Assembly: GCA_039090855.1 (NCBI GenBank)
Contig: CM077002.1
Span: forward strand, 85,750,194 to 85,814,193
Length of the DNA stretch: 64,000 nucleotides
Source: Macrothele yani
Lineage: Eukaryota; Arthropoda; Arachnida; Araneae; Macrothelidae
Direction of reading: 5' to 3'
Shown: positions 33,440 through 44,149 of the stretch, in pieces
How positions within the stretch are numbered: the first letter of the stretch is position 1
Layout: every line of letters begins with the position of its first letter
Translations under genes and position numbers: made by a program
The notes under the pieces: generated by a model
What the model saw: the letters and a program-made list of their open reading frames with translations, nothing else
Told to the model about the DNA's origin: nothing
Database searches by the model: none

Positions 33440-34350
33440 AGAAGATAAGTGACCCTTCGTTCTAGTAGAGAAGAGAAAAACACAAAAAATGACAGCCCAG
33501 AAAGGTTTTTTTTTGTTACACAACATAATATTCCATATGCTCTCTTCTGCTTTTTGCAACATGCTGAAATTACAAAACGGCATGATCAACCACAGATCGA
33601 AGTGTTTCACTAGGAATGTTGTGGATATGGCGCGAAATGCTTGCCTTGAAGTCCACCAAGTTTGCTATGTGACTACGATAGACTATGTTCTTTAGGTTTT
33701 TCCAAAACCAAAAGTCATACTGGTTCAGATCCGGGGAGCGCGCTGGCCAAGTTATTGAAAACTGGCTGTTGATTATTCTTTTGTTGGTAAAATGTACCTG
33801 CGGCAACTGCTTAACAGGTGTTGTTATGTGAAAAGAAGAACCATCTTGCATAGAAACTGTTGAACCATGGCATTGACGCTACTAAAGTGATGAAATCAGG
33901 TGGTTCAACAAAAGAGATGCATATTACTGGCCATTGACAGAGCATATGACTAGATCCACAGGGCCGAGTTCCTCGAGAAAGAAGTATCCAACGATGAATT
34001 CCGCTATAAAACCACATCAAATGGTGCGTTTTGGAAATTGGAGTGGAATCTCGCACACGTTATGTGGATTTTTTGTTGCCCAAATTCTGCAGTTGTGCGT
34101 ATTAACAGGATCCTGCAGATTGAAATGAACTTCGTCTGTCCACAAAATGTTTCATGGTCATTTGTTGTCCAGTTCAACCTGAGCAAGAAACCGCAGTGCG
34201 AATGGTTCGCTTACGCCCCGGTCAGATTGAAGCAAGTGCTGAACATGGGAAATCTTGTAAGGATAACAGCGCAGTATTTCTCTTGGAACTTTGTGACAGA
34301 GCTTCAGGGTTTGTCTAAAGACTGAGTATACAGATAAGAAAATCATGAGC
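33440..34350 (-). pseudogene. mariner/IS630-superfamily transposase remnant
   Basis: Scattered minus-strand frames read LNWTTNDHETFCGQTKF, HSNFQNAPFDVVLYSGIHRW and, after breaks, WPARSPDLNQYDFWFW. RSHIANLVDFKASISRHI and IPSETLRSVVDHAVL follow. The last part matches the WPARSPDLNPxDFxLWG...LKxxI...IPxxxLRxxVxxxxxR pattern of this transposase group. Stops and frameshifts are abundant. The ends of the element were not found. Confidence 0.7.
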
Positions 34351-34479
34351 CATTTACTTCCCTCCCACCGAAAATAAAAGGAGAGTGAGAAAGAGGTGTT
34401 ACCGAACTATCGACTGTAAGAATTATATCTTTCGAGTCAAAACATGAGTGATGATAATATATTTTTTTGGCTTATGAAG

Positions 34480-34890
34480 CCTCATGAGGGGTTTATGAGA
34501 ACTGATAAAATGTTCATCATAAAAAATGCAGTTCGGTGCAGAACGAATTTGTATGGATCGAATTTTTAGAAGTGGAGATCAGTTTGGGAAGAGAAATGTC
34601 CGTTAATTTTAATATAAACTAGATCACAGTAGTAGAATATTTACACAAATTATTCTTTGCCAAGTCTGTCTTTGCAATTGTGTCTTTCTTTGCAAAGAGT
34701 TATGTTCAAAGCGGTAAAAAAGTTTCGGCTCTAATTCTAAGAAACGGAGATTTGGGTGCAAATAGAAAAATGCATTTACGTTCCTGCTAAAGAAAATGCG
34801 CATTGTTGCCAGCTGAAAATTTCAATAAATATTTGCCGAGCTGACTGGTATTCCACAGGAAACATTTCAAAAGCTAAGCTATGTTTCCAT
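34480..34890. repeat. diverged satellite-like tandem repeat, segment 2 (left of the Penelope-like element)
   Basis: Two units are recognisable about 168 bp apart. GAATTTTTAGAAGTGGAGATCAG lies near 34,558 and CTAATTCTAAGAAACGGAGATTT near 34,730. The second is followed by GAAAAATGCATTTACGTTCC. The array resumes at 38,730 on the other side of the 3.8-kb insertion. Confidence 0.6.
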
Positions 34891-34903
34891 ACGTAAATAT
34901 TCA
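34891..34903. repeat. 13-bp target-site duplication, left copy
   Basis: ACGTAAATATTCA directly before the Penelope-like insertion. The identical 13 bp follow it at 38,712-38,724. Confidence 0.95.
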
Positions 34904-35738
34904 AGAAGAATAAAATGGCAGCTGTCTAAGCATGTAGAAAACTACCCAAAACGTACAATTAGAACTTTACTACTAAAAGGCATATTAGGTAAAAACAAGA
35001 TCTTTCGCAACAGGCGCCCTGTGCGTCATCAGGTTAAAAGAACTGGCGCTAAGAGAAAACACACACTTAATATATAGATAGTCCCGAAGACAACAGCGAT
35101 CCCGGTGAGTGACATGATATCCGCGTCACAACTCGGTTACAGCGAGAAACAAAGCAAAGAAAGAAAACGCCAAATAGATTACAAATACGTATTCACCGAA
35201 GTGAAAAATAAGCACAGGGTCCGTTATCAACCCCCGCAGTAGGGTACTTCGCACGACATAAAAAATTAAATAAGCGAATCCACGGTGCATGTACATGTGC
35301 AGGTAAGTCATCGTTACAGCATACGTCCTTAAAAACGTCAATATACAAACTTTCGGCGAAGAGAGTCATATACCTACCTCTGGTCCTAAGTAATAAATAA
35401 GTCTCAGACCATGAGGGCAGATGAGTTCCAGACTTAACCAGGCGTGCAAGGGCAGTAGTAGTAGATCCAGTCTTTACAGTGTACTGATGTTCAGTCACTC
35501 TAACTCCTAAATTACGAAGAGTGGATCCTATGTACCATGAATTAGGAGCAGCAGCAACGTCGGTCTTCAAGGGCACACAGTACACGCCCCACTGTTCTTG
35601 GATGGGTTTGGGCTCACGATCCTTCCTAAGCATGCTCCGAAGGTTAGAGGCCACATCACCAAAATCTTTTTTGTGTTTTTTACACACTCTCCGTAATGCA
35701 TTTGTAACCGGTGGAAAGAAAAGACATTGATCCCACAT
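34904..35738 (-). repeat. inverted arm: reverse copy of 37,848-38,680
   Basis: An 835-bp arm against 833 bp on the right; the two extra bases are in an A run and a T run. Its outer end lacks the last about 30 bp of the 3' terminal repeat. It begins at AGAAGAATAAAATGG, where target ATATTCA and element ATATCA share microhomology. It encodes the whole GIY-YIG end on the minus strand (35,193 upward). Confidence 0.93.
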
Positions 35739-35861
35739 GATGCGAAAGATCTTGTTTTTACCTAATATGCCTTTTAGTAGTAAAGTTCTAATTGTACGTT
35801 TTGGGTAGTTTTCTACATGCTTAGACAGCTGCCATTTTATTCTTCTTGATATTTTTAGCAT
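35193..35861 (-). pseudogene. GIY-YIG endonuclease end of the Penelope-like element (inverted copy)
   Basis: An open minus-strand frame of 222 codons. The first about 40 codons are the terminal repeat read backwards; the rest is the real C-terminus of the element's protein. It shows FFPPVTNALRRVCKKHKKD, then WGVYCVPL and NSWYIGSTLRNLGVRVTEHQ (GIY-YIG core with Arg), and then LARLVKSGTHLPSW. The peptide from FFPPVT to the end equals the forward copy. Unlike the forward copy, it keeps the reading frame through the A run. Without the RT it is a fragment. Confidence 0.85.
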
Positions 35862-35880
35862 GTAACTTTTATGATTGACG
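35741..35880 (+). repeat. 5' terminal repeat of the Penelope-like element
   Basis: TGCGAAAGATCTTGTTTTTA to TTTTATGATTG is repeated at 38,575-38,711 in direct orientation and (partly) inverted at 34,904-35,035. It is the pseudo-LTR typical of the class and probably carries the element's promoter (inference). Confidence 0.9.
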
Positions 35881-35904
35881 ACTGTGAAGCTGTGGAACGA
35901 TATA

Positions 35905-38391
35905 ATGGTGCGTGCTTTTTGCCATTTTTTCTGTGAACCGTCTAGACTGCGACGCGCAATCGGCTTGTTCTTCGATACTCAAAGAAGACTGCGTGTGGAG
36001 GAGATGCACCTTAATTTTCTGAGGAATTGCAGAGAACTTCGGATTATTCCTAACTTCCTTGCATTGAGATGTGTTCCATCCTCGCATCAAGACAACTTGG
36101 TACTGAGAAATGCGGAAGTTAAGCGGTTAGTGAAGGCAATTCGTCTGAAATATTGCCTTTTGGATACATTGCATCGTCGTACATATTTGGCGTACCGTTT
36201 TCTAGGTCATTTGGCCCACCCCTATCTGTTTGAGAGACTTATGATTGTCCACAACTCTATGTTGAACACTGAGCTGCAAATAATTCAAAGTAGACATATT
36301 CATAAGCTAAGAATACTTGTATCTCGAGCCACTGATGGTACCACACGAGGTGGTGCCTCCCTCCCCAGAATTTGTCTTCAGCACCTAGATTAAAATTTCA
36401 CAATTTTAGTGATGTTTCGTTGAATCCAGTTCTGGTCCGGGCATTAAATAGGGGTCGAAATTCAACTACCCCACCGATGGTGTTAATGCTTTCCGTGTCA
36501 TTACAGAGACCGAGAACATTATTCATGCTTTGCCTTTGGAAGACCAGGATTCTGCTAGGCAAAAAATTGCGAAGATTTGCAGTCCAAATTGGGCCTCAGG
36601 TGCCCTCGGCGATGACAGTGTATTACAGTGAAGAGAAGAAACAGTTGTGTGAATTGAGAAATAACCCTAACATTGTTATCACAGTTGCAGACAAGGCTCA
36701 CGACATCGTTATTTTAAATCGGGAGGATTATATTCAGAAGATGAACAATGTGATTAATACTATTCCTCACTCAATTGTCCTTTCTGACCCAACTTCGGCC
36801 ACTATAAGACAAATTTCAGCCCTTAAAGAGAGGGTTTGTTGCCTAGTGAGATTCATTCTATGTTAAGGAGTGTTGTTGGCCCTGCCATTCCCAATATATT
36901 TGGCACCGTTAAGACTCACAAGCCTGGTTTGCCTCTTCGCCCGCTCGTTTCTAGTTGTAACAGTCCTTTAAGACCATTAGAGAGGGCGTTGGCACGTTAC
37001 CTTCGGCCTTTTGTCCAATCCTCACCTTATTCCATCACCAGTTCCCTCCAGGCCATTGCCCGTATTCGAGAATTCAGAGGCTTGGGCTCCTCTTTCATTT
37101 TGGCATCATTGGATGTGGAATCGTTATATCCGAGTGTTCCATTGAACGTAGCTCACGATTTGATTATTTCTAAGTTGTCCGACTTGGGAACTATTCCCCT
37201 AATGCAAGTTCAGGCAATTTCCGATGCTTTAAATATTATTGCAAAAGATCCTTTTTCGCTTCAATGGGACCATTTATCGTCAGGGAGGTGGCACTCCTAT
37301 GGGCTCGCCTCTCTCTGCTGTTTGGCAGAGGTGATCATGCAAGATTTGGAGGACGATATTTTAGCCAGGGCAGACAAGGTTCCAGCACTGTACTTGCGTT
37401 ACATTGATGATATTTTTGTCGTTTGGCCACATTCTGGTGATGCTTTGCTTTCTTTTAGAAGCCTTTTGTCGTCTAAATATCCTACTATTAACCTGACGAT
37501 AGAATGGGAGGAAAATTTTAAGATCCCTTTCTTGGACCTTCTAATCACCAGACATGTTAATAAGGATTTTTTGACTTTTGAAGTGTATCGGAAGGCCGTT
37601 GGTTCTTTTGATATCATTCCACACGCCTCTTTCCACCCGGCTAGATATAAACTTGCAGCTATTCGGGCTTTGGTGAATAGAGCGTATACCCATTCCTCGT
37701 GCATTGCTGCTCGGAATAAAGAACTTCTTTTTATTAAAACCATTGTGATGGAACATGGGTATGGTGTTGGTATTGTGAAAAAGTTGTGTGCTCGGCATAG
37801 GAGAAGTAATTCGTCTTCGTTGTGTGTTGAGCGCGAGCAGATTACTTATGTGGGATCAATGTCTTTCTTTCCACCGGTTACAAATGCATTACGGAGAGTG
37901 TGTAAAAAACACAAAAAGATTTTGGTGATGTGGCCTCTAACCTTCGGAGCATGCTTAGGAAGGATCGTGAGCCCAAACCCATCCAAGAACAGTGGGGCGT
38001 GTACTGTGTGCCCTTGAAGACCGACGTTGCTGCTGCTCCTAATTCATGGTACATAGGATCCACTCTTCGTAATTTAGGAGTTAGAGTGACTGAACATCAG
38101 TACACTGTAAAGACTGGATCTACTACTACTGCCCTTGCACGCCTGGTTAAGTCTGGAACTCATCTGCCCTCATGGTCTGAGACTTATTTATTACTTAGGA
38201 CCAGAGGTAGGTATATGACTCTCTTCGCCGAAAGTTTGTATATTGACGTTTTTAAGGACGTATGCTGTAACGATGACTTACCTGCACATGTACATGCACC
38301 GTGGATTCGCTTATTTAATTTTTTATGTCGTGCGAAGTACCCTACTGCGGGGGTTGATAACGGACCCTGTGCTTATTTTTCACTTCGGTGA
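35905..38391 (+). pseudogene. Penelope-like reverse transcriptase with GIY-YIG endonuclease, frameshifted
   Basis: The N-terminal part at 35,905-36,393 (LRRAIGLFFDTQRRLRVEEM ... HIHKLRILVSRA) is followed by frame changes near 36,380 and 36,840. The RT at 36,836-37,900 has FGTVKTHKPGLPLRPLVSS, FILASLDVESLYPSVPL (motif A) and YLRYIDDIFVVW (motif C with catalytic YIDD). Near 37,285-37,325 two compensating indels scramble motif B. The DNA still contains codons for GGTPMGSPLS in the neighbouring frame, but the open frame reads WHSYGLASLCC. A 1-nt loss in an A run near 37,918 shifts the frame before the GIY-YIG part (37,930-38,391; NSWYIGSTLRNLGVRVTEHQ). The protein would copy RNA into DNA and cut the target; this copy is defective. 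Confidence 0.88.
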
Positions 38392-38574
38392 ATACGTATT
38401 TGTAATCTATTTGGCGTTTTCTTTCTTTGCTTTGTTTCTCGCTGTAACCGAGTTGTGACGCGGATATCATGTCACTCACCGGGATCGCTGTTGTCTTCGG
38501 GACTATCTATATATTAAGTGTGTGTTTTCTCTTAGCGCCAGTTCTTTTAACCTGATGACGCACAGGGCGCCTGT

Positions 38575-38711
38575 TGCGAAAGATCTTGTTTTTACCTAAT
38601 ATGCCTTTTAGTAGTAAAGTTCTAATTGTACGTTTTGGGTAGTTTTCTACATGCTTAGACAGCTGCCATTTTATTCTTCTTGATATTTTTAGCATGTAAC
38701 TTTTATGATTG
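38575..38711 (+). repeat. 3' terminal repeat of the Penelope-like element
   Basis: A 137-bp direct copy of 35,741-35,877, immediately followed by the 13-bp target duplication (38,712-38,724). Confidence 0.92.
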
Positions 38712-38729
38712 ACGTAAATATTCATTTTC

Positions 38730-39510
38730 ACCCCTCAGCAGCAGAACTATTGATTATGGAAAAGTGTGCACGGAACGTTTCTCATATTAAAAACTTTTCC
38801 ATACAAAACTAGCTTTTCCAAACATTCAATTTCGAAGCACATACAGAGAGGAAAATGTAATATACTTCTGCGTTTCCTAGTGACAAAACTGCTCGTTATT
38901 TAATGTAAACAAGGTGAGCTGTGTTCTTCTTAGTGACTTTAGAAGCGGTGATGCAGTTGGAAATAAAAATATACATTTACAAGTTGCAGAACTGTGCGCG
39001 AAATTCTGCTTACAGTTAAAGATATTCGAAACGCGCGCGCTCGTGCACACACACACACACACACAACAGACACAAAGAATTTTTCGAGTAGTACTTTTAG
39101 AAGCGCAGGTATTCAGATATTGGAGAAATCCTAATGTAAGTTTACGCCACTTTGTGGGAAAAGTGCGCCTTATTTGAAATATTGTATAAGATGTATGTAA
39201 AATGTTTTCATAATGAAGGGTACCGTACGAAAACATTTTAATCGTATTTTTATTGAGTGAAAACATATATTGTTGTAAAAAGCTGAAAGTTTTGAGAGAG
39301 AAAAAGGATTTTTTTTTTACAGAACTTTTAGAAGCAAAAATTTGGATGAAAACAGAATACACGTTTTTGCTCTTATTGAGAAGAAACAATGCATTATTTA
39401 AGACGTTCAGTGTAAGCAATCTTTGTCATAGTGAACAGCATCCAGGGATAAAAATATTTTTATCAATCCGATTTTTATAAGCGGACATATCGTCGCAAAT
39501 ACAAAAATAC
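38730..39510. repeat. diverged satellite-like tandem repeat, segment 3 (right of the Penelope-like element)
   Basis: Units near 38,828 (AATTTCGAAGCACATACAGAG), 38,938 (GACTTTAGAAGCGGTGATG), 39,092 (ACTTTTAGAAGCGCAGGTAT), 39,325 (GAACTTTTAGAAGCAAAAAT) and 39,470 (CGATTTTTATAAGCGGACAT). Between markers come words shared with segment 4. For example AACAATGCATTATTTAAG at 39,387 matches AACAGTGCATTATTTTAAG at 45,976. A (CA)n run lies at 39,046-39,065. Confidence 0.6.
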
Positions 39511-39629
39511 ACTTACACTGGGTAGAGAGTCAACGGTTCAACAAGCAAACAAAATGAGCACCAATGGGCTCGCCTTTATCTTCAGTCCTTGCGGAACTAA
39601 CCACTAGAAGGCTCATCTTTCTGAATTGT

Positions 39630-39888
39630 ATTAAGAAACCCTGATTATGGATCCGCTACGCAAGCGATATATTCTTCATATTGGAACATGGAGAAGACGA
39701 ATTAAATGATTTCTTGTACAAGATAAACAACCTACCAGTACACGATACGATAAAGTTCACCATGGAGCTTGAAGTGAATGGGACACTAAATTATCTTGAC
39801 GTCACGCAAAAGAAATGAAACATCCAGCTTCGATTTTGATGTATATTTTAAATCAACCTCAGTCGCTCCTGGTTCACACTGCCCAAAA
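39630..39888 (+). pseudogene. older Penelope-like RT fragment, part 1
   Basis: The plus strand reads RYASDIFFILEHGEDELNDF, LYKINNLPVHDTIKFTMEL and EVNGTLNYLDVT, then after a break VYFKSTSVAPGS. This fits the Penelope-like RT pattern RYVDDxFxIWxHGxxxLxxFLxxLN...IKFTMExExxGxLPFLDV...VYRKPT. The catalytic pair is SD instead of DD. It is interrupted by a Tc3-like element at 39,891. Probable continuations are at 41,797 and 43,418. Confidence 0.6.
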
Positions 39889-39890
39889 TA

Positions 39891-41794
39891 AGGTATGTCC
39901 CAAAATGATAGAGCCACTAGAATGGCTGTGAAGTTTAGGGCCCAATGGTTGAAATCAGACAATATTACAGAGATAGGCATTTCAAATAGGTGTTGCGGTG
40001 TTGTACATGAAAAATGGTAGCAAATGCCATGCAAATAAATGAGTATGAGAATTATAAAGATATTGACGTTAGGGATACGTGTCTCAAAATGATGGAACCA
40101 CTTGTGCGTACCGTCGTGTAATGCAAATGTTACCGCAGCTAAGCAGCAAATTGTTGCTGCGACTGTAGGCGCAAGAAATGCCAATCGTTTCAATACGTTA
40201 GAACTGCTTAGTTGGAGTTCGTTAACGGCAACCGAAAGTTTATGCTACATGGGCCGTGGAAAATCATTGACTGCGCCCGAGCAACGGAAAATTGATGCAT
40301 TATACCGGAATAAACTGTCCATTTGAGGTATTGCAAGGTGTATTAATCGTTCTCATCATGTGATTGCACATTATTTGATATCAAATGGATTGTGCGGCAG
40401 CAAGAAATCTATTGGCCGTCCTTCAGTTTTGACTTATCGTCAGAAAAGGTTGATTATGCGTCGGATGAGTAACTGAATATCCAGTATCAGGCAAGTCTGG
40501 TCTGCTGTGGACACAAACGTATCGAAATAGACAGTACATCGTGTTCTAAAGAAGTGTCCATTCATCCGCCATCGGAAAATGCGGTGCCGCCCTAAGCTAA
40601 CTGAAACACATAAACAAAAAAGACATAACAGGGCTGAATACAATATGTCATTTACTCAAAAATGGCATAAAGTTATTTGGAGTGATGAAAAGAAGTTTAA
40701 TTTGGATGGTCCGGACGGGTGGAAGTATTATTGGCACGACCTTCGAAAGGGAGAATTGAGTTACTCCAAGCGCCAACAAGGTGGTGGAGGTATAACCGTC
40801 TGGGTGGCACTCAGTGGACGTGGCAAAACACCATTAGCTCTTCTAACTGGATACCTTAATGGTGTGAGCTACCAGCAGCTGTTTAATGAGCATCTCGTGC
40901 CGTATTTTGAATAATTAAATGACATCTGTATCCATTCTGGTCAAGATGAAGATTTCACCTACATTTCATTTATTTTTCATTTCATTTCATTTTATACTTA
41001 TTTGTTTAGATATAATAAAGACTATTGTTGATGGAATACATTGTTATATGTATTGGTTGTGAGCAAGTACGTGTACCTACCATATATGTGTTGGCTTGCC
41101 TTTTCTGCTAAGCTTTATGTTTTTTGTATTCTGGGGAGAGGAGGGCTGTGTCAGGCCTCACGGCCTTTTCCCTCCTTTTCCTAGTTGCTGTAGTGGCAAC
41201 TGAAAGAATAAATAAATGAAATGAAATGAAGACTTAGAAGCTCAGTTTCAACAGCATAATGCACGCCCTCACACTGCGAACTCTACCTAGGAGTGGTTTC
41301 GTGCCAGTGGAATTTCTGTCATGGACTGACCTGCATGTTCTCCATATCTGAATCCTATGGAAAACATGTGGGCAGTTGTCGCACCTATGGTGTATGCACA
41401 TGGAAGACAATTTAACCGTGTTACGGACCGTCAACCTACAATTTTAAAAGCTTGGGACTATATTTCCCTACAGCAGTGTCAGAAACTAGTGAACACCATG
41501 CCAAAACGTGTGTTTGATGTCATCCAGCAATATGGAAGTCTTATTGGCCGTTAAAAATCTGGTTTGGCACACATTTGTGACAGCGGTTCAATCTTTTTGC
41601 GACAGTCCCCAATTCAACGTATTGGTTTGGAACCCTCAAACAGGTACACGATTTGTTATTTCAATTTTATTTTGGTGCACACCTATGTCTCACTAAATGA
41701 ATACTTATGTGCACTCCTGTACAATCACTTGATTGCATTATATTTTGTTATTAATCCACTTTCTCCTGTGGCTCTATCATTGTGGGACACACCT
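39891..41794 (+). mobile_element. Tc3-like DNA transposon, interrupted
   Basis: TA flanks (39,889-39,890 and 41,795-41,796) and inverted ends AGGTATGTCCCAAAATGATA and AGGTGTGTCCCACAATGATA, both followed by GAGCCAC. The transposase is on the plus strand. It starts near 40,250 with GRGKSLTAPEQRKIDALYRN and RSHHVIAHYL (HTH), then WHKVIWSDEKKFNLDGPDG (first Asp), GGGGITVWVALSGRGKTPL, and FQQHNARPHTAN, where the second Asp is His. PYLNPMENMW (Glu) ends it. Stops and a 273-bp LINE piece break it. Confidence 0.88.
40953..41225 (+). mobile_element. 3' end of the CR1/Jockey-like LINE inserted in the Tc3-like element
   Basis: The insert lies between two copies of ATGAAGA (40,946-40,952 and 41,226-41,232). 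Its right part (GGGCTGTGTCAGGCCTCACG, GGCCTTTTCCCTCC, then (ATGAA)n) matches the 3' end of the LINE at 9,526. Its left part begins with the opposite-strand repeat TTTCATTTCATTTCATTTT, so the insert has inverted ends. Removing it restores the transposase reading across the site. Confidence 0.8.
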
Positions 41795-41796
41795 TA

Positions 41797-42212
41797 GTAC
41801 AAGCTCTCTTGTTTAGAGCATGTTTCTGTAGAACGTAAAACGTATGCAAACCCGACAATCTAAATAAGAAGGAAATCGAGAGTATTTTAAGTAAAGGTAT
41901 AAAAGATTGACATAAAAACGATGACATAGACAGAATGCATAGAAATGTAAAGAACGGTACAAACGTCTGCGATAGCAAAATCAACTAGTACGACAGTGAG
42001 GTACACAGGATCCATCATATATTCCCAGGCTTTGTTGTTTGAAGGCTTTTGCTGTTTGAAAAATTTAATACGTAAATACAATATCACAGTAGCAATAAAA
42101 TCACCGACCCTTTATCACATATAATATGAAACTGCAAGAGAGACAATGTGAGAAAGAAAAAGCAGTCCTGCACGCTATACCCTAATCATACCCTAACAAC
42201 ACAGAAAAGATA
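41797..42212 (+). pseudogene. possible continuation of the older Penelope-like fragment, part 2
   Basis: The plus strand reads QALLFRACFCRT and NLNKKEIESILSKGIKD. This vaguely fits the SLLxRAxxxC...ExxxIxxILxxNGY region that follows the RT core in Penelope-like proteins. It sits exactly where the host sequence of the Tc3-like element should resume. Stops are frequent. Confidence 0.35.
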
Positions 42213-42214
42213 TA

Positions 42215-43414
42215 CACTCTATTAACAAAAGTCACCGGACACCCCCTTCAAAAGAAAATGAACGGATCCGCTGCGTTGTTAAAATGCGTGGTATAGCTGC
42301 AAACGGTATAAAACCAAGTCTGCAGCTGACCGCGATCATATCGCACTGTGAGGTTGAGTGAAAATATAGCCGGGGGAGAGAACTGACTTCACTTTGAAAA
42401 AGAAAAGATTGTTGAGTGTTATATTAGTGGGTTGTCCATAAGAGAAGCCGAGAGGAGTTTAAACATGCCCAAGTCGGCTGTTTTGGACGTACTGAATAAG
42501 TGGAAGAAACATGGTATGCCTGAAGCAGCAAAACGTACCGGTAGTTCAGGAGAATCGTTACAGCTAATCGACGGAGTACTGCAGAAGAGCTCGGTGTACG
42601 GGTGAGTAAAAATGCTTGAACCTAGGTATGTATACGTACCATTCGCAAAGAACTTCATTCCATGGGTTACCGTGATCGTGTAGCTGCTCATAAGAGTTTC
42701 ATCTCCAAACGGAATGCTACTCGTCGTTTAGCATGGTGCAAAGAACATTTATCGTGGACCGTAGATCAATGGAAACTGGTACTATGGACTGATGAATTCA
42801 GATACACGATCCGTCAGTCTGATGGCTGTATGTGGGTATGGCGGCAGCCGGGGAAACGATGTTTACCACAGTGTCAAGTTTGGAACTGGCAGTGTACTCG
42901 TGTGGGGGTGTTTTTCGTGGTACGGTCCCCACCCATTGGTTATCGTGGACAAACCTGTTAACCAGCACGTATACCTCGATATTCTGGGCAATTATGCTCT
43001 ACTGACTCTATGGCAATACTATGGAACCGATTATTGTTAGCACCAGCAGGATAATGCACCGAGCCATAAAGCAAGGACTGTTACGGCATGGTTTGACGAT
43101 AATTCTATATCGTGTGTGGAGTGGCCAGCACAAAGCCCTGAGCTTAATCCCATAGAGCACCTATGGGATGAATTAGAGCGCCACATAAGAAGTTTAGAAC
43201 CAAGGCCTACTACTAAGCAACAGTTAGCGGCAGCATTATGTACCGAATGGAAGCGCATACCTATCGCTGTGCTCTAAAACCTTGTCGAAAGCATGTCTCG
43301 AAGGGTCAATGCATGTATTAAGGCCAAAGGTGGACCGACACCGTACTAATGTATGTCAATAAATGCTATGATGTGTTTCTCTTCTAGGTGTCCGGTGACT
43401 TTTGCCAATACAGT
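42215..43414 (+). mobile_element. Tc1-like transposon, fourth family, decayed
   Basis: Inverted ends with ACAAAAGTCACCGGACACC (left) and GGCAAAAGTCACCGGACACC (complement of the right). The plus-strand transposase shows KRNATRRLAWCKEHLSWTVD, LVLWTDEFRYTIRQSDG (first Asp), [30 protein letters not shown] (second Asp) and [17 protein letters not shown] (Glu). It ends near 43,348 (KAKGGPTPY). Frame changes occur near 42,870 and stops near 43,038 and 43,276. The N-terminal HTH is badly decayed. Confidence 0.88.
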
Positions 43415-43417
43415 ATA

Positions 43418-43600
43418 TATCAGAATGACAAAGCGATTCTTATACACTAGATGTGAAGAACATATTAGAAGTATCAACGAGGACATGCAGAATACAGTGC
43501 TTACCAGAGAAGTCGTGCATTGCTCCCCCGCTCGTATGGGAATAATGATAGAAGAATTGCCTCTTACACGGACTTTAAAGAGACTGCCATCAGGGTAATA
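43418..43600 (+). pseudogene. possible GIY-YIG end of the older Penelope-like fragment, part 3
   Basis: The plus strand reads RMTKRFLYTRCEEHIRSINE, resembling the xTxRxLxxRxxEHxxxI segment of GIY-YIG domains in Penelope-like proteins. It resumes directly after the Tc1-like element. The frame ends at 43,598. The match is short. Confidence 0.35.
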
Positions 43601-44149
43601 GTCGAAATCCCCTCCAGCAGACCAGAATGCAATGATACTGCATATACAGAATTTGCAATGGTTTGGCGTGCACAGTAAAAGAATGGAAACACATCGCAAC
43701 ACACCATATAATTGCGGGATGAAGACACGTAATAACGCTCGTCGTGTCTTTCACGTTATTTTTATAAAAATCATCTTTGTTTCTTACACGTTCTAGTTGT
43801 CTGCATTTTATGTCTATCAACAGCCTTGAAAACGCCTCCCAGTGGAGAGCTTAAGCTTGGCGATTCTATGCAGTAAATAGACGGATTTTTACTATGCTAA
43901 ATGCGTTATTGGTAGACGTCGTAGCTTTCTGCATATGAATGACTGGACTCAGTGTTTCCCAGTAGAGCATTGCTCAAAGCATTGCACTCCATCCACCGGC
44001 TTGTTTTTGTCCCACGGTGCATCCTGGTGCCAACACTTCCCCAGGTAAACAGCGCACACGTACCAGGCCGTTCACATAGTGCAACAGGAAACGAGATTCA
44101 TTTGACCTGACGGCGTCCGTTCAATCATTCAAGGTCTAGTTTTGATGCT
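43601..44149. other. no gene recognised
   Basis: No exon or repeat was identified. Confidence 0.45.

Larger units (their letters stand above)
34904..38711 (+). mobile_element. Penelope-like element with a head-to-head second 3' half
   Basis: A 3.8-kb insertion framed by a perfect 13-bp duplication. From left to right it holds: an inverted copy of the element's 3' third (34,904-35,738); a 2-nt junction; a forward terminal repeat (35,741-35,877); a damaged RT plus GIY-YIG frame (about 35,880-38,391); and a 3' terminal repeat (38,575-38,711) identical in length to the first. Penelope-like elements are known for direct or inverted partial terminal copies. The left arm matches 37,848-38,680 except for two 1-nt homopolymer differences in the stretches compared, so the insertion is recent. 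Confidence 0.93.

Noticed and set aside
35193..35861. A separate host gene encoding a GIY-YIG nuclease
   Set aside because: The peptide is identical to the end of the adjacent Penelope-like protein, and its first 40 codons are the terminal repeat read backwards.
38914..39177. Small open frame with a His-Thr run
   Set aside because: Created by a (CA)n microsatellite within the satellite-like region.
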